Source: JAZGEG01 sp964346665 | Lineage (GTDB): Archaea; Aenigmatarchaeota; Aenigmatarchaeia; QMZP01; QMZT01 | Reading direction: 5' to 3' | NCBI GenBank assembly: GCA_964346665.1 | Contig: CAYFVC010000062.1 | Span: 1-9,454, forward strand | Length of the DNA: 9,454 nt | Shown here: in pieces, positions 1 to 5,115 of the stretch | Numbering within the stretch: position 1 is the first letter of the stretch | How the letters are laid out: each line of letters starts with the position of its first letter | Translations under genes and position numbers: made by a program | Notes under the pieces: model-generated | The model's input: only the letters and a program-made list of their open reading frames with translations | The model's database searches: none | Told to the model about the DNA's origin: nothing

Positions 1-56
1 TGGGAATGGCCGCAGGGCAAATAATCGGGTTAATCTATAAGAAGACTAAAAAATAA
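1..56 (+). CDS. C-terminal fragment of an unidentified gene
   Basis: The third forward frame is open from the window edge to a TAA at 54-56 and encodes a tail reading GMAAGQIIGLIYKKTKK. A short hydrophobic stretch followed by a lysine-rich end would suit the last helix of a membrane protein with a cytoplasmic tail, but 17 residues are too few to name a family. The other two forward frames stop inside the same stretch. The gene ends three bases before the stop codon of the convergent lipoprotein gene, in keeping with the tight packing elsewhere in the window. It could also be a chance open frame. Confidence 0.4.
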   Translation, partial: GMAAGQIIGLIYKKTKK

Positions 57-59
57 AGT

Positions 60-617
60 TTACCCGAATTTTGACAAGATCTGCCGCCCTATTTTTTCAA
101 TATATCCTCTAGCGTCCTCGCTTCCTTTAGAAGTAATGTGAATGAGGTATAAATCTTTGCAGATCCAAAGATGATAATAGTAGACGCCTGGTTCATTGAG
201 ATGACCCATATAATCATGCTCACTGTTAACACGAAATCTGCTCTTATCCCCATAATCATTCTCGCTTATAAGTCCTTCGACACTGTACAAGTGCGAGGAA
301 TCATACTGGTATGAGCCATCTAGGGCTTCGTAATTTGCAAATTTCTTCAATTCAATCACTACTTCGGTATCATTCAAGTTGTTTATAGTGAAGTTGCAGA
401 AGGTGTATTGCCCAAGTGATGAATCTACAATATTTGAATATTCCTCCTCTGTGTTGCAATCAATTCCATCGCTCGTTATCCCAAGTTGCTGAAGGTCTTG
501 TTCATTAAGCACCAGATCCTGGGTTCCTGATATTGTATGGGTTGCATTGTTTGTGCAACCAGAAATGAATAAACTAAGCACGATTAAGATTATAGGAAAG
601 GATTTTCTAAAATACAT
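60..617 (-). CDS. Predicted secreted lipoprotein, unknown function
   Basis: The 185-residue product starts with a lysine/arginine-containing n-region, a hydrophobic stretch (about residues 7-19) and a lipobox ending in ISGC with the lipidation cysteine at residue 21. This indicates export and lipid anchoring on the outer face of the cytoplasmic membrane. The mature part is acidic, rich in Asn, Asp, Ser and Tyr, and has three more cysteines (54, 74, 153), so one disulfide is possible. No enzyme motif is visible and I do not recognise the family. A substrate-binding or surface role is possible but unsupported. It is separated by about 100 bases from the CPBP gene upstream and has its own TATA-like elements, so it is probably transcribed alone. 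ATG at 615-617 is chosen because it places the signal peptide at the N-terminus. Confidence 0.8.
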   Translation of the reverse strand: MYFRKSFPIILIVLSLFISGCTNNATHTISGTQDLVLNEQDLQQLGITSDGIDCNTEEEYSNIVDSSLGQYTFCNFTINNLNDTEVVIELKKFANYEALDGSYQYDSSHLYSVEGLISENDYGDKSRFRVNSEHDYMGHLNEPGVYYYHLWICKDLYLIHITSKGSEDARGYIEKIGRQILSKFG

Positions 618-640
618 CGGTTAATAATTGGTAAATTACT

Positions 641-672
641 TTTAAATCAAAGTTCTGAATTATATATAAAAA
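641..672 (-). promoter_or_regulatory. Probable promoter of the lipoprotein gene (two TATA candidates)
   Basis: On the minus strand a TTTAAA element (641-646) lies about 26 bases upstream of the ATG, which would give a leaderless transcript. A stronger-looking run of alternating T and A followed by T-rich sequence (661-672) lies about 49 bases upstream and would give a leader of some 20 bases. The T-rich stretch may also help terminate transcripts coming from the CPBP gene. Confidence 0.45.
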
Positions 673-721
673 CCCCTTAGGATTGAGAATTCGGTTCTAA
701 CGTCCTCCCGAGGCTTTGTTT

Positions 722-1402
722 CTATATCCCGAGCAAGTTCCTTATCAAAACCGGGAAGAACCTGTTCAGGCCGTGACCTATCCATGGTCCTATTATATTT
801 CTTGTTTTATGAGCAACTACCGTGAGGAGAATTCCTTGTGTTATGGTGGAGATCAGGAAAAGCGAAGTGAAGTGCTGGGGGTGTATCAGTATAAAACCCA
901 AAATTGAGGTTACGTATGCCACCCTGATATCGGTCTTGCTGAGAAGATAGAGGAAGAGGAAACCTCTGAAAAAGAATTCTTCAGTGAACGCCTCGAAAAA
1001 CATGACTATCCTGTAGGAAAGATCGAAAGACATCGTGGATATTAGAAAGATTGTTATTGTTATGGTGACCAATGCAGCGAGCACACCGTAAATTACGCTC
1101 TTCCTAAGGTTTTCTTTTTTCACTCCTAGGTTGGATAGTATGGTTTTCGGATTCCAGCGCTCTACATAGAAAATAGTGATTATTGGAAGGAAAACGAAGA
1201 GGATGAACTTCCCTATAGTGTATCCGAAGAGCGGGCTGATCTGGCTGAGATAGTAGGTGAGTGAATAGAAAGAAACCATCGCTAAAGAGCATATTATCAT
1301 CGCCAAGATCGGTTTCAGGTTTTTCCTCTTGTTTTTCAGGCTGTAGGCCAGCGGGATCAATAGGGCGATCAAAAACAAGGCTATCGGTGAGTTCAAAAAC
1401 AT
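722..1402 (-). CDS. CPBP-family intramembrane metalloprotease (CAAX/Abi-like)
   Basis: The 226-residue protein is strongly hydrophobic, with about six to seven membrane segments. It carries the hallmark motifs of the CPBP (Rce1/Abi, PF02517) family: Glu141-Glu142 followed by Arg146 (EEFFFRG), the FxxxH motif (Phe170 to His174, FILIH), and a late His210/Asn213 pair in HGLN. In this family the glutamates and histidines form the intramembrane active site. Members process prenylated proteins, peptides or bacteriocins, or serve as immunity proteins; the substrate here is unknown. The gene lies 42 bases downstream of the HTH regulator in the same direction. It may be co-transcribed or use its own TATA-like element at 1421-1430. 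No Shine-Dalgarno sequence precedes the ATG. Family assignment is firm; the role is inferred only from its neighbours. Confidence 0.87.
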   Translation of the reverse strand: MFLNSPIALFLIALLIPLAYSLKNKRKNLKPILAMIICSLAMVSFYSLTYYLSQISPLFGYTIGKFILFVFLPIITIFYVERWNPKTILSNLGVKKENLRKSVIYGVLAALVTITITIFLISTMSFDLSYRIVMFFEAFTEEFFFRGFLFLYLLSKTDIRVAYVTSILGFILIHPQHFTSLFLISTITQGILLTVVAHKTRNIIGPWIGHGLNRFFPVLIRNLLGI

Positions 1403-1420
1403 ATTGATTTTTTGTTTAGT

Positions 1421-1430
1421 GATTAAAATG
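1421..1430 (-). promoter_or_regulatory. Possible TATA element of the CPBP protease gene
   Basis: Read on the minus strand the sequence is CATTTTAATC, centred about 24 bases upstream of the CPBP start codon. That is the same spacing as the other leaderless promoters here. About 15 bases further upstream, at 1442-1450, is ATGTTATTC, identical to the first nine bases of the operator copy at 2106. This half-site straddles the HTH stop codon and may be chance. Confidence 0.35.
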
Positions 1431-1444
1431 TTTGATAGGGTATG

Positions 1445-1639
1445 TTATTCCTCGAAAATGAACAGCTCCTCTATCTTCGCTTTCAAAGCCTTCGCTATGT
1501 CATGCGCGAGCTTTAGGGAAGGGTTGTACTTACCCTTCTCCAGAAAGAGGATCGTTTCCCTGCGGACGCCGACCTTCCTAGCGAGGTCCTCCTGGGTCAT
1601 GTCGTATCTCGCTCTGAACTCCTTTATCCTGGTCTTCAT
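1445..1639 (-). CDS. XRE-family HTH transcriptional regulator
   Basis: This is a 64-residue DNA-binding protein made almost entirely of one Cro/CI-type helix-turn-helix. Motifs follow the archaeal/bacterial small-regulator pattern: MKTRIKEFRARYDMTQEDLA (1-20), recognition helix around GVRRETILFLEKGKYNPSL (24-42), then KAKIEELF (53-60). I chose ATG at 1637-1639 over an in-frame GTG at 1649-1651. Family members usually begin near this Met, and a GAGGG sits five bases upstream; the GTG start would give 68 residues and a four-base GTGA overlap with the DUF2178 stop. Either way it is translationally coupled to the DUF2178 gene. Such regulators are commonly paired with DUF2178 membrane proteins, and the palindromes upstream of the operon are its likely targets, so autorepression is inferred. 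Confidence 0.9.
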   Translation of the reverse strand: MKTRIKEFRARYDMTQEDLARKVGVRRETILFLEKGKYNPSLKLAHDIAKALKAKIEELFIFEE

Positions 1640-1644
1640 CCCAT

Positions 1645-1649
1645 CCCTC
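1645..1649 (-). promoter_or_regulatory. Ribosome binding site of the HTH regulator
   Basis: GAGGG on the minus strand overlaps the TGA stop of the DUF2178 gene and lies five bases before the ATG at 1639. It supports that start over the GTG at 1651, which would lie inside or upstream of the site. Confidence 0.55.
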
Positions 1650-2085
1650 ACACGTCTCCCTTCCTGCTGAAGTAAAAATACGTGACGAAGAAGAACAGCG
1701 CAGACCCGAGTATAACAGCAACGGTCATATACGTCCCCACCAGGCTCCAGTCGCCCGTCCTCTCCGCGACCTCCTCACCCATGAACCTCGATATTAGCGC
1801 GGCGTATATCGCGAAAAGCCAGGCGTAATAACCCGCCTTCTGAAAGATTTTCTTGCTCATCTCATCCTCTGCCGGAAGCCCTGCCTTGTAGGATTTGAAT
1901 CTTTTAATTATAACAACGAATGCCAGAACAACCACGACAGTCACGATCACACTGAGCATAATTTCATCGAAAGTGGGCGGAATTCCTGACATTAAGTAAA
2001 CTGCCATACCCAGAAGAACCATAACAGCTACTGCAATACCGATTATTATCCTGTTAATATCTTCTTTACTTCCCTTGTCTTTCAT
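1648..2085 (-). CDS. DUF2178-family membrane protein
   Basis: The 145-residue protein has about four predicted transmembrane helices (roughly 13-33, 43-60, 84-100, 118-138). Between helices 2 and 3 is the family signature, a conserved loop with KAGLPAEDEMSKKI running into KAGYYAW (68-89). These features match the archaeal DUF2178 proteins (PF09946), whose biochemical function is unknown and which are typically encoded next to a small HTH regulator, as here. A membrane sensor or partner controlling the regulator is a reasonable inference. Start choice: a GTG at 2094 would add three residues, but GGAGGT at 2095-2100 abuts that GTG and is correctly spaced, nine bases, from the ATG at 2085. The stop codon overlaps or nearly touches the HTH start, so the two are one operon. 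Confidence 0.85.
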   Translation of the reverse strand: MKDKGSKEDINRIIIGIAVAVMVLLGMAVYLMSGIPPTFDEIMLSVIVTVVVVLAFVVIIKRFKSYKAGLPAEDEMSKKIFQKAGYYAWLFAIYAALISRFMGEEVAERTGDWSLVGTYMTVAVILGSALFFFVTYFYFSRKGDV

Positions 2086-2094
2086 ACCAAACAC

Positions 2095-2100
2095 ACCTCC
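2095..2100 (-). promoter_or_regulatory. Strong Shine-Dalgarno site of the DUF2178 gene
   Basis: GGAGGT on the minus strand is the strongest ribosome binding site in the window and lies nine bases before ATG 2085. It decides the start against GTG 2094. It also marks this operon as a leadered transcript, unlike most genes nearby. Confidence 0.75.
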
Positions 2101-2105
2101 GGATC

Positions 2106-2125
2106 ATGTTATTCATACATAACTT
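2106..2125. promoter_or_regulatory. Inverted repeat, probable operator copy 2
   Basis: The plus strand reads ATGTTATTCATACATAACTT: ATGTTAT and ATAACTT flank a six-base centre, with six of seven arm positions complementary. It repeats the arms of the perfect palindrome at 2148-2167, and the two start exactly 42 bp apart, about four helical turns, so a regulator could bind both on one DNA face. It lies between the expected transcription start and the Shine-Dalgarno site of the DUF2178-HTH operon, where a bound repressor would block transcription. Confidence 0.6.
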
Positions 2126-2147
2126 TTTATTAACTATTTCTAACCTT

Positions 2148-2167
2148 ATGTTATATATTTATAACAT
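2148..2167. promoter_or_regulatory. Perfect palindrome over the TATA region, probable operator copy 1
   Basis: The plus strand reads ATGTTATATATTTATAACAT, two perfectly complementary 8-base arms around TATT. On the minus strand its centre reads TTATAAATATATAA, a good archaeal TATA element, about 25 bases before a start site near 2132, giving a leader of roughly 45 bases to ATG 2085. Binding of a dimeric HTH protein here would compete with TBP. The adjacent HTH regulator is the obvious candidate; this is inference from position and symmetry. Confidence 0.65.
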
Positions 2168-2206
2168 TTAGGTATTTAAAGCTTTCGGTCGGGTACCGGG
2201 TCAGAA

Positions 2207-2395
2207 TCAGAGATATGCCAGCAAGAGCCAGATGTAGAACGGGACGATCACAAGTGTGAAGACGATTCCAACCACGAGCATTATCAGTGCGAATTCCCTT
2301 TCCTCATCCTTGTGTATTTTCCAGGCGAGTAAGCCACCTACGGCCCCCAAAAATATAGGGACGAACATCCACCAGAGCGAAACCTTTTTACCCAT
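2207..2395 (-). CDS. Small two-helix membrane protein, unknown function
   Basis: The 62-residue protein starts MGKKVSLWWMFVPIFLG and has two hydrophobic segments (about 7-26 and 36-60) joined by a charged turn, WKIHKDEEREF. The pattern of a WW-containing first helix with a glycine-rich exit, then a Lys/Asp/Glu turn, resembles small archaeal membrane proteins of unknown role. I know no function for them. A TATA element (2416-2425) centred about 25 bases upstream of the ATG supports expression as a leaderless transcript. It is divergent from prs. The DUF2178 operon downstream has its own promoter, so the two are probably not one operon. The overlapping plus-strand frame is a shadow, with low-complexity Ser/Thr content. 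Confidence 0.7.
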   Translation of the reverse strand: MGKKVSLWWMFVPIFLGAVGGLLAWKIHKDEEREFALIMLVVGIVFTLVIVPFYIWLLLAYL

Positions 2396-2415
2396 GCTAG
2401 AAAATTGGAAATTGG

Positions 2416-2425
2416 AATTTAAAAG
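2416..2425 (-). promoter_or_regulatory. TATA element of the small membrane protein gene
   Basis: The minus strand carries CTTTTAAATT, centred about 25 bases from ATG 2395, as expected for a leaderless start. Its centre is about 31 bp from the oppositely oriented prs TATA box, so the two promoters share an 80-bp divergent region. Confidence 0.55.
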
Positions 2426-2446
2426 TTTTTCACTTCTGGATTAAAA

Positions 2447-2455
2447 TTTTTATAT
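2447..2455 (+). promoter_or_regulatory. TATA box of prs
   Basis: TTTTTATAT is centred about 25 bases before the prs ATG at 2476. This matches the archaeal TATA-to-start distance and implies a leaderless prs mRNA. No Shine-Dalgarno sequence is present between the box and the ATG. Confidence 0.65.
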
Positions 2456-2475
2456 CATCCTGACAAGATTAATCC

Positions 2476-3372
2476 ATGATAGTCTTAGGGAAGGACGATT
2501 TTTCGGAAGCTCTCGCAAAAGAGATAAAAAAGGAATTCGTTAAGCTCGAGACAAAAACGTTCCCTGACAACGAGAGCTATTTCAGAATTTCTAAACCCAA
2601 TAAAATAAAGGGTAAAAAAGTCGTTCTCGTAGTGAGAGGCAAAACACCAGGTTTGGATCAGGACAAGATGGTGTTAGAATCCATGTTAGTTCTTGATAAA
2701 CTCAAAGAACTGGGAGCGAAAAAAATCTGCTTGTTCCTCCCCTACATGCCCTACGCCCGCCAGGACAAGGAATTCGTTAAGGGCGAAGTGGTATCGGTCA
2801 AGAGTTTGAGGAGAAACCTGAAGGAAAAATGCGACCTCCTAGTGAACGTCACAAGCCATGATTTTCGAAAGGAGGGGTGGCTAGACAAAAAAACTTACAA
2901 CATAGACGCTACGGACTCCGTGATAGATTTCCTGAAAACGAAGAATTTCAAGGATCCGATTGTGATCGCCCCTGACATGATGTCAAAGGTGGATGTGGAA
3001 AAAATCGCGAAAGCTATAAAAGGTAACACATTCGCTATCCGGAAGGAACGGGACAGGAAGACAGGGGAGATTAAAACGTTCGCTAAGATCCCGAATCTCA
3101 GCGGCCAGGAGCTGATAATTTTCGACGACGTTGCCTCCTCAGGAGGAACCCTCTACAAAGCAATACAGATGGGTAAAAAAGCAAAAGCTAGCAAGATAAT
3201 ATGCATAGTGATACATGTGCTTTCAGTGCACAACAAAAAAATCGACAGGAATTCGATCGAGATGATAAAGGAAGAATGCGACGAATACTACTCGAGTGAT
3301 ACGATCTCCTCCTCCATCACCAAATTCTCCGTAATAAAACAATCAGCCGAATTCTTGAAAAAGAATTTCTAA
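2476..3372 (+). CDS. prs: Ribose-phosphate pyrophosphokinase (PRPP synthase)
   Basis: The enzyme makes phosphoribosyl pyrophosphate from ribose 5-phosphate and ATP for nucleotide, histidine and tryptophan synthesis. The 298-residue length is near the usual archaeal 280-300. Motifs in order: FPDNES (29-34, matching the FPDGE-type ATP-site motif), YMPYARQDK (90-98, the YxRQD motif), a His128 at the metal/catalytic histidine position, PDMMSK (166-171), the flexible-loop KERDR (190-194), and the PRPP-binding loop FDDVASSGGTL (216-226). The C-terminal SDTI fits the family. Two positions are atypical: SHDF replaces the usual DPH-type histidine context, and PDMMSK replaces PDxG. All main catalytic signatures remain, so activity is likely, although a divergent paralogue is possible. 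It is convergent with the gene at 3394. Confidence 0.9.
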   Translation: MIVLGKDDFSEALAKEIKKEFVKLETKTFPDNESYFRISKPNKIKGKKVVLVVRGKTPGLDQDKMVLESMLVLDKLKELGAKKICLFLPYMPYARQDKEFVKGEVVSVKSLRRNLKEKCDLLVNVTSHDFRKEGWLDKKTYNIDATDSVIDFLKTKNFKDPIVIAPDMMSKVDVEKIAKAIKGNTFAIRKERDRKTGEIKTFAKIPNLSGQELIIFDDVASSGGTLYKAIQMGKKAKASKIICIVIHVLSVHNKKIDRNSIEMIKEECDEYYSSDTISSSITKFSVIKQSAEFLKKNF

Positions 3373-3376
3373 AGAA

Positions 3377-3393
3377 ACGAAAAATTAACTTAT
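3377..3393 (-). terminator. Possible T-rich terminator of the 218-residue gene
   Basis: Directly after the minus-strand stop codon the transcript-sense strand reads TTAATTTTTCGTTTC. This is an oligo-T pattern of the kind that terminates archaeal transcription without a hairpin. The short convergent gap to prs makes this the only room available. Confidence 0.3.
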
Positions 3394-4050
3394 TTACAAA
3401 CCTGAAGGGGGTTCCTTTTCCAAGAATTCTTGTCCTAGTTCTTTTTCGTTTTCTTTCCATAAAATTTTTAGTCTATTTTCACATGCCTTACAAAGCCCTT
3501 TGTCGGTAACATCCGTTAGGCACTCTGATGAATTGTGTTTGTACAAATCGCTAATTTCTATATCTTTGAATATTTTGTAACCGAACAAACGAACTGCTCC
3601 TTTTTTGGCTACTTTTCGTATGTGATCCTCTTTTTCCTCTCTTCCCTCTGCAAGTTTAATTACCAAGTACCCGTTATAGTCGGCTCTTACCCATCCTTGA
3701 TCATCTCTGTGCTCAAGTAGCTTAGTTAGAATAACATAAGCATTCGAAGGATCAAGATTTTGGAGATTTTCTCCTAATTTTTCGAAGTCTAAATACAATT
3801 TATCTCTTTCTTCACGAGTCGAGTTTTTTATCTGACTTCTAATTTTGTCATCTGTGCTCTCTTCTAAACTGAACCCTACCAGTCCTATTTTACTTGTAAA
3901 TTCATCTATGCCTTCCTTAACGTATCTTGAGCATTTCCTATCAATACATGATTCTCTAGAAATAATGATATTCCTATTATAAACCACCCAGTCGGGTATG
4001 TAAAATCCAGGCACGTTAGGATGAGGCTTATAAATACTTTTCCTTTTCAC
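3394..4050 (-). CDS. Hypothetical protein with a C-terminal Cys cluster, unrecognised
   Basis: The 218-residue soluble protein belongs to no family I know. It has five cysteines: C35 and C40 in ESCIDRKC near the N-terminus, and C177, C187 and C190 in a C-terminal segment ending CKACENRL. These could together bind a zinc ion or act as a treble-clef-like site; this is a guess. The middle (about 62-100) is charged and probably helical. The start is GTG at 4048-4050; a TATA element centred 25 bases upstream supports it and implies a leaderless transcript. It lies 35 bases downstream of rfcS, where many archaea encode the large RFC subunit, but the sequence has no AAA+ motif. Sampled stretches look more AT-rich than rfcS, so it may be a lineage-specific or acquired gene. 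Confidence 0.7.
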   Translation of the reverse strand: MKRKSIYKPHPNVPGFYIPDWVVYNRNIIISRESCIDRKCSRYVKEGIDEFTSKIGLVGFSLEESTDDKIRSQIKNSTREERDKLYLDFEKLGENLQNLDPSNAYVILTKLLEHRDDQGWVRADYNGYLVIKLAEGREEKEDHIRKVAKKGAVRLFGYKIFKDIEISDLYKHNSSECLTDVTDKGLCKACENRLKILWKENEKELGQEFLEKEPPSGL

Positions 4051-4070
4051 TCTAATTAGTTAATAGAAAG

Positions 4071-4078
4071 TTTTTTAA
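4071..4078 (-). promoter_or_regulatory. TATA-like element of the 218-residue gene
   Basis: The minus strand reads GCTTAAAAAAC, centred about 25 bases before the GTG start, giving a leaderless transcript. A perfect 8-bp palindrome, CTAATTAG (4052-4059), lies between box and start and could be an operator or chance. Confidence 0.5.
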
Positions 4079-4085
4079 GCGCAAA

Positions 4086-5039
4086 TTACGTTCCCCCGTG
4101 CTTCATGAACTGCGCAAGCAAAGCCTCAAGTTGGATCTCAGGCGAGCCACCCTGATTCATTCGGAATTCGAACTCCCCGATCTGTTCCACAAGCTTAATC
4201 TTCTTCTCATCCGGGACGTTTAGAGAATATAGCTCCTTGTGTATACCCTTTATTATATCTTCCCCGGAAAGACCCTGGGTTATGAGCAGATCGTTCAATT
4301 TCTTCCTCGCCTCCGCGAACTTCCCCTTTAGGGCAAAATGCATCATTTCCTTAATGTCCTCTGGTTTGGATTGGGCAGCGGCCTCGTAAACAGTTTCCTT
4401 CGTGACCTTACCTAGGGCAGAACTGGCCTGCAATAGGTTCGCCGCCTGGCGAAGATCTCCTTCGGAAATCTCATATATCGCCTTTATCGCGTCTTTCAAT
4501 ACGTTTAATTTTTCTCCTTTCGCGATCCTCTTTACGTATTCCTCCACGTTATCATCTGTCATCCTTTTGAACCTGAAAACGGATGTTCGTGACTGTATGG
4601 GCTCGATTATCTTGCTCGAATAATTGCAGGAGAGTATAAAACGACAGGAATCCGAGAACCTCTCGATCGTTCTCCTTAGGGCCTGTTGAGCTTCAGGTGT
4701 TAACGCATCGGATTCGTCTAAGAAAACGATCTTAAAATCCGCCCCGAGCGATTTTATGCGCGCGAAGTCCTTGATTCTCCCTCTGACGATGTTGATCCCC
4801 CGCTCGTCCGAAGCGTTAGTTTCCTGAAAATTCTTCTTCCAGTTCTCCTCCCCGAACAATTCCCTCGCCAAGCAAAGGGCGATCGTTGTCTTCCCAACGC
4901 CTGCAGGACCTGCGAAAAGCATGTGAGGGATCGCTCCCTTCTTGACCCATGCCTTAAGTCTGGAAACTATGTGTTTCTGGTTCACGACTTCGTCGAGCAT
5001 TTTCGGCCGGTATTTCTCGGTCCATATCTCCAATTTCAT
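4086..5039 (-). CDS. rfcS: Replication factor C small subunit (clamp loader ATPase)
   Basis: RfcS forms the ATPase ring that, with the large subunit, loads the PCNA sliding clamp onto primed DNA. The 317-residue length is normal for an intein-free archaeal RfcS. It opens with the RFC box WTEKYRP (6-12). Walker A is GPAGVGKT (44-51) and Walker B is FLDESD (106-111). A sensor-1 asparagine lies in SCNYSSKI (137-144), and the arginine-finger motif is SRT (150-152) where SRC is usual, with the arginine kept. GDLRQAANLLQ (194-204) is the sensor-2 region, and a helical C-terminal collar follows. DESD instead of DEAD is a mild variant. The ATG at 5037-5039 is supported by a TATA element 25 bases upstream. 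The gene is divergent from the kinase fusion; the large subunit is not in this window. Confidence 0.96.
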   Translation of the reverse strand: MKLEIWTEKYRPKMLDEVVNQKHIVSRLKAWVKKGAIPHMLFAGPAGVGKTTIALCLARELFGEENWKKNFQETNASDERGINIVRGRIKDFARIKSLGADFKIVFLDESDALTPEAQQALRRTIERFSDSCRFILSCNYSSKIIEPIQSRTSVFRFKRMTDDNVEEYVKRIAKGEKLNVLKDAIKAIYEISEGDLRQAANLLQASSALGKVTKETVYEAAAQSKPEDIKEMMHFALKGKFAEARKKLNDLLITQGLSGEDIIKGIHKELYSLNVPDEKKIKLVEQIGEFEFRMNQGGSPEIQLEALLAQFMKHGGT

Positions 5040-5058
5040 AACAATCTAATGGTTTGGT

Positions 5059-5068
5059 TATTTTTAAG
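5059..5068 (-). promoter_or_regulatory. TATA element of rfcS
   Basis: The minus strand carries CTTAAAAATA, centred about 25 bases before the rfcS ATG, so the mRNA is probably leaderless. It faces away from the kinase-fusion promoter in the 76-bp divergent region. Confidence 0.55.
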
Positions 5069-5085
5069 TTTTTACTGCCAATCAA

Positions 5086-5094
5086 AAATTTAAA
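5086..5094 (+). promoter_or_regulatory. TATA element of the kinase-fusion gene
   Basis: AAATTTAAA is centred about 26 bases before ATG 5116 and predicts a leaderless mRNA. No ribosome binding site is seen before the ATG. Confidence 0.5.
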
Positions 5095-5115
5095 CCACTG
5101 ATTCAACAATTTACC

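Noticed and set aside
704..713. CCTCCCGAGG as a terminator hairpin after the CPBP gene
   Set aside because: The stem is only four base pairs with a two-base loop, and no T-run follows directly in the minus direction.
716..907. Open plus-strand frame opposite the CPBP gene
   Set aside because: It lies antisense to a gene with clear active-site motifs, and its translation lacks any family feature.
4086..5039. Intein in rfcS
   Set aside because: Archaeal rfcS genes often carry inteins near the Walker A site, but this one has a continuous 317-residue frame with an intact GPAGVGKT.
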